DNA of 33,826 nucleotides, from positions 1 through 33,826 of the forward strand of contig SVLL01000017.1 in assembly GCA_015067935.1 (NCBI GenBank). The letters are read 5' to 3'. Source of the DNA: Oscillospiraceae bacterium (GTDB lineage: Bacteria > Bacillota > Clostridia > Oscillospirales > Oscillospiraceae). The stretch's first letter is position 1, and each line of letters opens with the position of its first letter. A program made the translations under genes and the position numbers. Positions 14,943-24,739 of the stretch are shown in pieces. The notes under the pieces were generated by a model. It saw only the letters and a program-made list of their open reading frames with translations, was not told where the DNA came from and ran no database searches.

Positions 14943-15838
14943 GCTTGGATGTAAGCGGTGCATTTGTATATTTTACCATTCCGATCCTTGGCGGCATTCC
15001 CATTACCCAGACCACGGTTTCGTCCTTTGTGGTGGCAGTGATCCTATGTATCCTATCCATCACCTTGGGCAGAAATCTGCAGAAGCGTCCCACCGGCGTG
15101 CAGGTACTGGTGGAAAAAGGTGTGTCAATGATTACCAACCTGACGGTCAGCGTTATGGGTGAGCATAATGTCCACTGGACACCCTTTATGGGCACGATTT
15201 TTCTCAGTAGTATCTGTGGCTCTTTCATCGGCTTGACCGGATTTCTCCGTTCTGCAACAGCGGACCTGAGCTGCGTGCTGGTGTGGGCGATTATGGTCAG
15301 CGTGATCATCTGGTACAACAATATCAAGCACAATGGCTTTTTGGGCTGGCTCAAGGGCTTTACGGAGCCCATTGTGGTAATGACCCCGATGAACATCGTG
15401 TCCGAGATTGCTCAGCCGTTTTCAATGGCCTTCCGTCACTTTGGCAATGTGGCTGGCGGCGGTGTTATCTCGTCCATTATCTATGCGGCCTTCGGTCTGC
15501 TGTCCAGCGCGGTGCTGAATCTGGTGGCATCCGTTGGCTGGCTGATGGGGGTAGGTTTGATGCTCATTGGTGTTGGTCTGTTTATCGCGTGGCGGAAGAA
15601 ATTACCGATTCTGATTCTGAGCATCGTCTCCTTCGTGATCGGTGCCTTCGGTCTGCTGCAGACCTTCGGCATACTTTCTGATGTGCCCATTTTGTCGTTG
15701 GGCATTCCGGCAGTGCTGTCGTGCTACTTTGATCTGTTTTCCGGATTCATTCAGGCACTGGTGTTCACGCTGCTGACTATGGTATATATTTCCGGCTCGC
15801 TCCCTGTACCTGAGGCCGGTCAAACAAAAGATAAATAA
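14939..15838 (+). CDS. atpB: F1Fo ATP synthase subunit a, with an extra hydrophobic hairpin
   Basis: The 299-aa stator subunit forms the two ion half-channels against the c-ring. The essential Arg is R166 (FSMAFRHFGN, the family SxxxRxFGN motif), and the last helix has CYFDLFSGFIQALVFTLLTMVYIS (residues 262-285), as in clostridial a subunits. Usual length is roughly 220-270. Here about 55 residues (~194-248) appear inserted between the helix after R166 and the final helix pair. They contain two hydrophobic stretches (197-218 and 222-242) joined by a basic RKK turn, so a membrane hairpin is likely. The ATG overlaps the atpI stop. Alignment with other Oscillospiraceae would show whether this is lineage-wide. 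Confidence 0.93.
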   Translation: MSLDVSGAFVYFTIPILGGIPITQTTVSSFVVAVILCILSITLGRNLQKRPTGVQVLVEKGVSMITNLTVSVMGEHNVHWTPFMGTIFLSSICGSFIGLTGFLRSATADLSCVLVWAIMVSVIIWYNNIKHNGFLGWLKGFTEPIVVMTPMNIVSEIAQPFSMAFRHFGNVAGGGVISSIIYAAFGLLSSAVLNLVASVGWLMGVGLMLIGVGLFIAWRKKLPILILSIVSFVIGAFGLLQTFGILSDVPILSLGIPAVLSCYFDLFSGFIQALVFTLLTMVYISGSLPVPEAGQTKDK

Positions 15839-15865
15839 AAAGTAATTTTTCAGGAGGATATTATT

Positions 15866-16111
15866 ATGGAAATGGCAGAAGCTTTGGCAATTATCGGTAA
15901 GGCATTGGGCGCTGGCCTGTGTATGGGCATTGGTGCAATCGGTCCCGCTCTGGGCGAAGGCAATGCAGTCAGTAAGGCTCTGGAGGGTATGGCCCGTCAG
16001 CCTGAGTCCGCAGATACCCTGCGTACCAATATGATCGTCGGCTGTGCAGTTACCGAAACCACCGGTATTTACTCCCTGCTGATCGCTATTCTGATTCTGT
16101 TCGCACTGTAA
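15866..16111 (+). CDS. atpE: F1Fo ATP synthase subunit c, two-carboxylate (Na+-type) site
   Basis: The 81-aa rotor subunit has two helices (about 5-42 and 54-80) with the conserved loop ARQPE (43-47). Key ion-site residues are E31 in helix 1 (GPALGEGNA), and E64, T65, T66 and Y69 in helix 2 (VTETTGIYS). These align with Q32, E65, S66, T67 and Y70 of the sodium-binding Ilyobacter tartaricus ring. An acidic residue at the Q32 position together with E65 is the two-carboxylate arrangement described for Fusobacterium nucleatum, also Na+-coupled. Thr in place of Ser66 should still offer a hydroxyl ligand. GGAGG precedes the ATG by 8 nt. Ion choice is inference from these residues. Confidence 0.96.
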   Translation: MEMAEALAIIGKALGAGLCMGIGAIGPALGEGNAVSKALEGMARQPESADTLRTNMIVGCAVTETTGIYSLLIAILILFAL

Positions 16112-16157
16112 GCACACCCCTTTCTCAGTATTTTGACAGAAAGGAGTTGGATTTCAG

Positions 16158-16676
16158 TTGGACAACTTTTTGGACAGATTTCAGGATTTTATTGGTGTTG
16201 ACTTCTGGACAGGGCTGTTCGTTCTGCTCAACACCCTGCTGATCTTTTTCGTTGCCAAAAAATTTCTCTTCAAGCCGGTGATGAAGCTGATTCAGGACCG
16301 GCAGGACGAAATAGATGCAATGTACCGGGATGCCAACACCGCCAAGGACGAAGCCCTTGCGCTGGAGGCAGAATATAAGGAAAAGCTCTCCCAGGCCCAG
16401 CAGACCGGCGAGCGGATGGTCCGCGAGGCCACCGAGCGCGGTCAAAAGCGGGAAGAGGAAATCATCCGTCAGGCCAATGCGGAGGCTGATGCGATTAGGG
16501 AAAAGGCATCTGCAGACATCGCCCGGGAAAAGAAAAAGGCCCTGAACGATGCCAAGGACGAGATTTCCGACATCGCTATGGCCATTGCGGAAAAGGTAGT
16601 GGGCAGAGAACTGAGCGATACAGACCATTCCGACTTGGTGGACGGCTTTATCAACCGATTGGGTGAGCAGGCATGA
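16158..16676 (+). CDS. atpF: F1Fo ATP synthase subunit b
   Basis: The 172-aa peripheral stalk subunit has one membrane helix (about 15-37: FWTGLFVLLNTLLIFFVAKK) and a long charged coiled coil from ~45 to 150, as expected for b dimers. Start is TTG at 16158; AAGGAG lies 11 nt upstream and no better ATG exists in frame. The rare start and long spacing could lower b output relative to c. Its TGA overlaps the atpH ATG. Confidence 0.94.
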   Translation: MDNFLDRFQDFIGVDFWTGLFVLLNTLLIFFVAKKFLFKPVMKLIQDRQDEIDAMYRDANTAKDEALALEAEYKEKLSQAQQTGERMVREATERGQKREEEIIRQANAEADAIREKASADIAREKKKALNDAKDEISDIAMAIAEKVVGRELSDTDHSDLVDGFINRLGEQA

Positions 16677-17212
16677 CAGAGGTTGGAACAATTTTTGGCG
16701 GCGCACTGTATGATTTGGCCGCATCAGAAGACCTGACCGAGGAGATTTTTGCGCAGCTGAAGGTGTTGTCCGTCAGTTTTGCACAGGAGCCTGCCTTTGT
16801 AAAGCTGCTTTGCGCCCACAGTCTGCCCAAAAATGAGCGGTGCAAGATTCTGGACGATAGCTTTGGCGGCAAGGTGCATCCCTATGTGCTGAATTTTCTG
16901 AAAATTCTCACAGAAAAGGGCCATGTCCGCTATTTTGCCGATTGCTGCGCAGCTTTTCGCATCCGCTACAATGAAGCACATAACATTCTGCCGGTGACGG
17001 CAGTAACCGCTGTGGCACTGACGCAGGCGCAATCTGCCCGGCTGACGGAAAAACTGGAAAAGCTCACCGAGAAAAAGATTGAGCTGCACAATCGCATCGA
17101 TGCTCAGGTTCTGGGCGGCGTGCGGTTGGACTTTGACGGCAAAACTGTGGATGATACGCTGGCGAACCGCTTGGCATCCATCAGCCATTTGCTGAATAAC
17201 ACCATACTCTGA
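16673..17212 (+). CDS. atpH: F1Fo ATP synthase subunit delta
   Basis: The 179-aa stalk subunit links F1 to the b dimer. It shows the N-terminal helical bundle ([12 protein letters not shown] to about 105) and the C-terminal segment with [20 protein letters not shown] and [21 protein letters not shown], the family's signature end. It overlaps atpF by 4 nt (ATGA). Confidence 0.94.
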   Translation: MTEVGTIFGGALYDLAASEDLTEEIFAQLKVLSVSFAQEPAFVKLLCAHSLPKNERCKILDDSFGGKVHPYVLNFLKILTEKGHVRYFADCCAAFRIRYNEAHNILPVTAVTAVALTQAQSARLTEKLEKLTEKKIELHNRIDAQVLGGVRLDFDGKTVDDTLANRLASISHLLNNTIL

Positions 17213-17232
17213 TGGTAGAAAGCAGGAACAGT

Positions 17233-18747
17233 ATGGAATTAAGACCCGAAGAAATCACGAAAATCATTCGTGCACAAATTAAAAATTACGAAAATACCCT
17301 GCAGGAAAGCGAAACCGGCGTGGTCATCCTTGTGGGTGACGGCATTGCCAGAGTTTCCGGCCTGTCGGGCTGTATGGCAGGTGAACTGCTGGAGTTTCCC
17401 AATGGTGAATTTGGTATGGCCCAGAACCTGGAGGAAGATACGGTTTCCGTTGTTGTCCTCGGTTCTGATGGCGGCATCAAGGAAGGCGATATGGTCAAGC
17501 GCACCGGCAAAGTGGTGTCCGTGCCCGTAGGTAAGGATCTGATTGGCCGTGTCGTAAATGCCCTCGGTGAACCTATCGACGGCAAGGGCGGCATTACCGC
17601 AGAGGCCTACCGTCCCATCGAAATGCCTGCTCCCGGTATCATCGACCGCCAGCATGTGAGCCGACCTCTGCAAACCGGTATAAAGGCAATTGACTCTATG
17701 ATCCCCATCGGTCGCGGTCAGCGTGAGCTGATCATCGGCGACCGTCAGACCGGTAAGACCACCATCGCAACGGATACCATTCTGAACCAGAAGGGCAAAA
17801 ATGTGATCTGCATTTATGTGGCTATCGGTCAGAAGCGTTCTACGGTGGCACAGCTGGTGGAGAATCTCACCGCCGGCGGCGCAATGGATTACACCATTGT
17901 CGTTTCCGCAACTGCCTCCGAGTTGGCACCTATGCAGTATATTGCACCCTACACCGGCTGCGCGATGGGTGAGCATTTTATGCATCAGGGCAAGGATGTG
18001 CTGGTCATTTATGATGACCTGAGCAAGCACGCTGTGGCATACCGTGCCATCTCCTTGCTGATCCGCCGTCCTCCCGGACGGGAAGCATACCCCGGTGATG
18101 TTTTCTATCTCCACTCCCGTCTGCTGGAGCGGGCAGCACAGCTGTCCGATAAGCTGGGTGGCGGCAGCCTGACTGCACTGCCCATCATCGAGACGCAGGC
18201 TGGCGATGTATCTGCTTACATTCCCACCAATGTGATCTCCATCACTGACGGTCAGATCTTCTTGGAATCCGAGCTGTTCAACGCCGGCATTATGCCTGCT
18301 GTAAACCCCGGTATTTCCGTGTCCCGTGTGGGCGGTGACGCCCAGATCAAGGCGATGAAGAAGGTCGCCGGCAGCCTGAAGCTGCTGTACTCCCAGTATC
18401 GGGAGCTGCAGAGCTTTGCTCAGTTCGGCTCCGATCTGGATGCCGACACCAAGGAAAGACTCTCTTTGGGTGAGCGTATCGTTGCGGTGCTGAAGCAGAA
18501 GAACAATGCTCCCGTGGAAGTGGCCCATCAGGTGTGCATCCTGTATGCTGTCACCAAGGGCTATCTCAAGGATATTGCCGTTAAGAAGATTCCTGAATTT
18601 CAGCTGCAGCTGCAGGAATTTATGGATAATCGCTACAGCTCCGTGCTGGAGGCAATCCGTGCCACCGGCAAGCTGGAAAGCGATACCGAAGAGAGCCTGA
18701 AAAAGGCTTTGAGCGAACTGGTCGCAGATTTTACCGCAGGAAAATAA
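17233..18747 (+). CDS. atpA: F1Fo ATP synthase subunit alpha
   Basis: The 504-aa regulatory nucleotide-binding subunit of the F1 head has an N-terminal [12 protein letters not shown], a beta-barrel domain (~25-95), P-loop GDRQTGKT at 169-176, and the alpha signature [18 protein letters not shown] chose 17233 over an ATG at 17212 that overlaps the atpH stop: AGCAGGA lies 6 nt before 17233 and the resulting N-terminus matches the family. Length is standard (~500-505). Confidence 0.97.
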   Translation: MELRPEEITKIIRAQIKNYENTLQESETGVVILVGDGIARVSGLSGCMAGELLEFPNGEFGMAQNLEEDTVSVVVLGSDGGIKEGDMVKRTGKVVSVPVGKDLIGRVVNALGEPIDGKGGITAEAYRPIEMPAPGIIDRQHVSRPLQTGIKAIDSMIPIGRGQRELIIGDRQTGKTTIATDTILNQKGKNVICIYVAIGQKRSTVAQLVENLTAGGAMDYTIVVSATASELAPMQYIAPYTGCAMGEHFMHQGKDVLVIYDDLSKHAVAYRAISLLIRRPPGREAYPGDVFYLHSRLLERAAQLSDKLGGGSLTALPIIETQAGDVSAYIPTNVISITDGQIFLESELFNAGIMPAVNPGISVSRVGGDAQIKAMKKVAGSLKLLYSQYRELQSFAQFGSDLDADTKERLSLGERIVAVLKQKNNAPVEVAHQVCILYAVTKGYLKDIAVKKIPEFQLQLQEFMDNRYSSVLEAIRATGKLESDTEESLKKALSELVADFTAGK

Positions 18748-18762
18748 GAAAGGAGGGAGCCT

Positions 18763-21463
<2,701 letters not shown>

Positions 21464-21465
21464 GA

Positions 21466-21497
21466 AAAATCCCTCGGTTACCAAACCGGGGGATTTT
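21466..21497 (+). terminator. Terminator of the ATP synthase operon
   Basis: A 14-bp stem (21466-21479 / 21484-21497, one T-G pair) with a 4-nt loop has an A-run on the left and TTTT on the right, immediately after atpC. Confidence 0.9.
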
Positions 21498-21500
21498 GTG

Positions 21501-21582
21501 TCAGAAGGGACGATCGCCGTCGGCGGCAACAGTCCACCGGACTGTTGCATTTCGTTTTTCGAATCTCTATCGTCAAACAAAT
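21501..21582 (-). repeat. Post-tRNA element downstream of tRNA-Lys
   Basis: Read on the minus strand after the tRNA-Lys terminator. It contains GAGATTCGAA, which inverts the T-arm's TTCGAATCTC (10 nt), then a 10-bp hairpin GCAACAGTCC with triloop GGT (21526-21548). All this is enclosed by an outer GACGAT/ATCGTC stem (21569-21574 / 21509-21514). The plan and the GGT triloop closed by CC/GG match the element after tRNA-Arg. Confidence 0.6.
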
Positions 21583-21620
21583 AAAAATTAGAAGACACCA
21601 AAAGGTGCCTTCTAATTTTT
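21583..21620 (-). terminator. Terminator of the tRNA-Gln/tRNA-Lys unit
   Basis: A 17-bp stem with one A-C mismatch (21583-21599 / 21604-21620) and a 4-nt loop starts at the tRNA-Lys CCA end. On the minus strand its second arm ends in a T-run. Confidence 0.9.
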
Positions 21621-21695
21621 GGTGACCCGCTGGAGATTCGAACTCCAGACCCATTGCTTAAAAGGCAATTGCTCTGCCAACTGAGCTAGCGGGTC
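21620..21695 (-). tRNA. tRNA-Lys (anticodon TTT)
   Basis: This 76-nt tRNA has an encoded CCA. The acceptor GACCCGC pairs with GCGGGTC, with discriminator A. The anticodon stem ATTGC/GCAAT encloses CTTTTAA, giving TTT. The T-arm is CTGGAGTTCGAATCTCCAG. It lies 4 nt after tRNA-Gln and is cotranscribed with it. Confidence 0.97.
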
Positions 21696-21699
21696 ATAT

Positions 21700-21774
21700 T
21701 GGCTGGGATGGCAGGATTTGAACCTACGAATGCCAGAGTCAAAGTCTGGTGCCTTACCGCTTGGCGACATCCCA
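21700..21774 (-). tRNA. tRNA-Gln (anticodon TTG)
   Basis: This 75-nt tRNA has an encoded CCA. The acceptor TGGGATG pairs with CATCCCA, with discriminator G. The anticodon stem CCAGA/TCTGG encloses CTTTGAC, giving TTG. Its leader contains a GTCC/GGAC hairpin. It has no element of its own because tRNA-Lys follows directly. Confidence 0.97.
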
Positions 21775-21805
21775 ATGTCCGCGTCCAACACCGGACACGC
21801 AGGAC

Positions 21806-21834
21806 ATTATAGCATAAAATTTAAAATATTGCAA
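21806..21834 (-). promoter_or_regulatory. Promoter of tRNA-Gln/tRNA-Lys
   Basis: TTGCAA (21829-21834), 17-bp spacer, consensus TATAAT (21806-21811) on the minus strand; the tRNA begins 31 nt after the -10. Confidence 0.85.
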
Positions 21835-21861
21835 TACCTTTTTTAAAATAACCGGAAAGTT

Positions 21862-21889
21862 AAAAAGTACCGCAAAGGCGGTACTTTTT
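21862..21889 (-). terminator. Terminator of the phosphate-transport unit
   Basis: A perfect 12-bp stem (21862-21873 / 21878-21889) with a 4-nt loop overlaps the DUF368 stop codon by two bases; A-run and T-run flanks fit either strand. Confidence 0.88.
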
Positions 21890-22751
21890 ATGCTTTTTCT
21901 TTTCCGGAAAATAGCTTGACGATCCGGGCGTTGTTTCCCTTGATATCGCCTAAATACATGGAAATCAGCGCGCCTGCGAGGGCAAAGCCTACGGCCACAC
22001 AGCCATCAGTTACAGAGGTGATCCGGCAGCTTTCCTGCATTACTACAGTTGGAATCACTGCCAGAAACAGACCAAAAATCGTGGAAAAGGTGGCTGTATA
22101 TGCGTGCTTGAGCAACAGATTCATAATCACAGAAAAGACCAGCGCGCCCACCAACAAACCACCCAAAGCCGGCAGCAGAATGATAAAATCCAAATTCGCC
22201 AACGAGCTAACATACAGCTCATACAGACCAAAGGCGGATAAGATTGCTGCACTGTCCACGCCCGGAACGATAGAGGAGCCGGCTACTGCAACACCCAGAA
22301 GAATAGATTGCCACCAAGTGGGTTCTGTGACAGCAGGGAACAGATGGCGGTTGAAGCCGAAAAGGAAAAAGCCCAATCCGGCTGCCACGGCAATCAAAAT
22401 ATAATAGCCCTTTGGAAAGCCATTTTTCCGTACTTCCCGGTTAAAAAGGGGAATTGTACCTAAAATCAGTCCAAGGAAGGCATATCTTGTCTGAAATTCA
22501 AAGGTGCCCAGCAAATAATCCACTGCTTGGCTGAACAGCAAAACACCGACACCCATGCCGGCCAGTAATGGCAGCAGGAGCAGAAAATTCTGCTTAAAAT
22601 TCCGGAACAGCGTGCCGATGGCGTGAACCATCTTTTCGTACATACCCAGAATCACCAAGAGCACACTTCCGCTCAGGCCCGGGGCTACGCCGCCAACGCC
22701 GGCAACGATGCCCTTTAAAAAGTTTTTAAGGAAAGTCATTCCCTGACACAT
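21888..22751 (-). CDS. DUF368 membrane protein, PopT-like undecaprenyl-phosphate translocase family
   Basis: The 287-aa protein has about 8-10 hydrophobic helices. The family marks are the two related motifs GVGGVAPGLSGSVLLVILGMYE (residues ~18-39) and SSIVPGVDSAAILSAFGLYE, an internal inverted duplication. DUF368 proteins (PopT in Staphylococcus aureus) have been reported to return the carrier lipid undecaprenyl phosphate across the membrane for reuse in wall synthesis. AAAGGA lies 4 nt before the ATG at 22751; a second ATG four codons on is possible but has no spacing to a ribosome site. It begins 11 nt after the DUF47 stop, in a unit with a phosphate transporter. Confidence 0.88.
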   Translation of the reverse strand: MCQGMTFLKNFLKGIVAGVGGVAPGLSGSVLLVILGMYEKMVHAIGTLFRNFKQNFLLLLPLLAGMGVGVLLFSQAVDYLLGTFEFQTRYAFLGLILGTIPLFNREVRKNGFPKGYYILIAVAAGLGFFLFGFNRHLFPAVTEPTWWQSILLGVAVAGSSIVPGVDSAAILSAFGLYELYVSSLANLDFIILLPALGGLLVGALVFSVIMNLLLKHAYTATFSTIFGLFLAVIPTVVMQESCRITSVTDGCVAVGFALAGALISMYLGDIKGNNARIVKLFSGKEKA

Positions 22752-22762
22752 CCTGTCCTTTA

Positions 22763-23383
22763 TCAGCTATTCTTCATCACAACCATTTCCACGCAGTCAC
22801 CCACATGCTCGCAGGTGTCGGCGCAGTTTTCCAGACGGTTGTAGATCTCGCGCCAGGAGATGATGTCCAGCGCATTGTCACACCGGTCGGGGAGCAACAT
22901 AGTGGCATTGATATACAGTGCGTCGCATACCTCTTCCCGATGACTCAGCTCGATGATCATTTCGTGGAGCTTCTGAGGCTTCTTGAAATTGACGAACTCC
23001 ACCAGCATATCCTTCATCAACTGACAGCACTCAGTGATCCGCTGAGCAAATTCCACAGCCTCGGGTACCACAGTCTGGATGCGGTACATATAGAAAGCCT
23101 GCAGCACTTCCTCGATGCTGTCGGTTACATCGTCGATGTTCTGGCTGATGAGAGCCAGGTCCTCCCGATCTACGGGAGTGACGAATGCTTTTGCCAGAGC
23201 GGCGGACATCTCGTGCTTTTTGCCGTCACCGGCGTGTTCGTGCTTGTGCATAGTCTCCAGCATTTCCTTCAGCTGTGCAGGATTGTAGTTGCTGAGACAT
23301 TCAGCCAGATAATTGGCAGCGTTGCATGCAAATTCTGCAGAGGCAACCAGATTCTCAAAATACAAACGGTCTGCTTTCGCCAT
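22763..23383 (-). CDS. DUF47 (PhoU-like) Pit accessory protein
   Basis: The 206-aa all-helical cytosolic protein is of the PhoU/DUF47 group, regularly encoded beside PiT transporters and thought to regulate or assist them. Acidic/His metal-type motifs typical of PhoU-like bundles are visible: HKHEHAGDGKKHE (~46-58), a DREDL...NIDDVTDSIEE stretch (~74-95), and a C-terminal ENCADTCEHVGDCVE that may bind metal. AAAGGAAA lies before the ATG, 26 nt after the pit stop. Confidence 0.9.
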   Translation of the reverse strand: MAKADRLYFENLVASAEFACNAANYLAECLSNYNPAQLKEMLETMHKHEHAGDGKKHEMSAALAKAFVTPVDREDLALISQNIDDVTDSIEEVLQAFYMYRIQTVVPEAVEFAQRITECCQLMKDMLVEFVNFKKPQKLHEMIIELSHREEVCDALYINATMLLPDRCDNALDIISWREIYNRLENCADTCEHVGDCVEMVVMKNS

Positions 23384-23409
23384 AATTATTTCCTTTCCGT
23401 TCCATTATG

Positions 23410-24465
23410 TTACAGGAATAACCACATAAACAGTTTGGTCATTAAAAAGCTGATAAGTCCGCAGCCGGGGAAGGTCAGCACCCAGGTCAGACACATCTCT
23501 TTCACCACGCCAAGGTTAATGGCCTTGATGCTTTTGACAGCACCCACGCCCATAATGGCGGTGGTCTTTGCGTGGGTGGTGGACACCGGCAGACTCAAAA
23601 CAGAGCACAGCAGCAGGGAAGTGGAGGCGGCAAGATCTGCGGAGAAGCCCTGATACTTTTCCAGTTTTACCATATCCATACCCACGGATTTGATGATCTT
23701 CTTGCCGCCGATGGCAGTTCCCACTGCCATAATCACAGCGCAAAGAATCATAATCCAGGTGGCGGGCTGCATTCCGCCGGGAATGGGCTGGCCTTGCGAC
23801 ATAAACAGGCACAGAATGATGATACCCATAAATTTCTGACCGTCCTGCGCACCGTGCATAAACGCGGAGTAAGCGGCACCGGCGATCTGTGCATAGCGGA
23901 AGATGGGTTCTGTTTTCCGCCGTTCCACATTGTAGAAGATCTTCGTTACCAGCTTGCATACCAGCCAGCCGAGACCGAAGCCCAAGGTGACGGAAATGAC
24001 AATACCGTACAACACCTTCACCCATTCCGCACCGTTGACACCGGCCAAGCTTCCATGGAGCGCAATGGCACTGCCGGTCAGGCCGGCGATCAGGGCGTGA
24101 CTCTCACTGGTGGGGATGCCGAAAAAGAAGGCGACTGTTGCCCAAGTGACGATGGCGAACATAGCTGCGCTCAGTGCCACAATGGCTTCCTTGGGTTCTG
24201 TGCCGAAGTCCACCATTTTGGTGATGGTCTCCGCGACCTTCGGGCTGAGCAGGGTCATCACATACACACCCAGAAAATTGAAAATTGCAGCCATAACAAT
24301 GGCAGAACGGGCAGACATACAGCGGGTGACCACGCAGGTAGCGATTGCATTTGGTGCATCCGTCCAGCCGTTAACGAGGATAACACCCAGTGTCAGCGTT
24401 ACGGCAATAAAAAGCAGGGGATTGCCGGTCATCTGATTCCAGAAATAGGATAGTGACAGATCCAT
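23410..24465 (-). CDS. pit: PiT family inorganic phosphate transporter
   Basis: The 351-aa permease takes up phosphate with H+ or Na+. It has about ten helices. The PiT signatures occur in both halves: NGWTDAPNAIATCVV (residues ~32-46) and the second-half ASTSLLLCSVLSLPVSTTHAKTTAI. FFFGIPTSESHALIAGLTGSA is the matching first-half re-entrant segment. GGAGG lies 8 nt before the ATG, and a strong promoter 46 nt upstream. I saw no PhoB/PhoP-box repeat near it. Confidence 0.93.
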   Translation of the reverse strand: MDLSLSYFWNQMTGNPLLFIAVTLTLGVILVNGWTDAPNAIATCVVTRCMSARSAIVMAAIFNFLGVYVMTLLSPKVAETITKMVDFGTEPKEAIVALSAAMFAIVTWATVAFFFGIPTSESHALIAGLTGSAIALHGSLAGVNGAEWVKVLYGIVISVTLGFGLGWLVCKLVTKIFYNVERRKTEPIFRYAQIAGAAYSAFMHGAQDGQKFMGIIILCLFMSQGQPIPGGMQPATWIMILCAVIMAVGTAIGGKKIIKSVGMDMVKLEKYQGFSADLAASTSLLLCSVLSLPVSTTHAKTTAIMGVGAVKSIKAINLGVVKEMCLTWVLTFPGCGLISFLMTKLFMWLFL

Positions 24466-24511
24466 CGTTTAACCTCCCGTATTTTGTGGGATTTTTCAGT
24501 GTACCGGTAAT

Positions 24512-24540
24512 ATTCTAGCACGAATCTTTTGGGATGTCTA
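24512..24540 (-). promoter_or_regulatory. Promoter of pit-DUF47-DUF368
   Basis: TAGACA (24535-24540), 17-bp spacer, TAGAAT (24512-24517) on the minus strand. The rest of 24541-24648 is A/T-rich with no gene. Confidence 0.82.
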
Positions 24541-24648
24541 CCATATTTTTTTTAGTGTGTGCGGATTAAATGCTGATTACTCCCAATATAAACAGGGCAT
24601 ACTTTATTATTATTTATAAATTCTTAAAAGAAAAAACCGTAAAAAAGG

Positions 24649-24677
24649 TTTACAAAATCCAACTTTTGGTGTATATT
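24649..24677 (+). promoter_or_regulatory. Promoter of the calcium-type ATPase
   Basis: TTTACA (24649-24654), 17-bp spacer, TATATT (24672-24677), 62 nt before the ATG. Confidence 0.78.
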
Positions 24678-24687
24678 TAATAACCTA

Positions 24688-24711
24688 ACAATGGGTTTGT
24701 ATGCCCATTGT
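24688..24711 (+). promoter_or_regulatory. Palindrome in the ATPase leader
   Basis: ACAATGGG / CCCATTGT, 8-bp arms with an 8-nt centre, located 10 nt past the -10 box and before the ribosome site. It could be a repressor site or an RNA hairpin; there is no T-run. Confidence 0.45.
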
Positions 24712-24739
24712 CAATGAATCCTATAAGGAAGGAATGTAA

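Noticed and set aside
21775..21800. GTCC/GGAC hairpin in the tRNA-Gln leader as another post-tRNA element
   Set aside because: It precedes the tRNA, has a longer loop and lacks an inverted T-arm copy.
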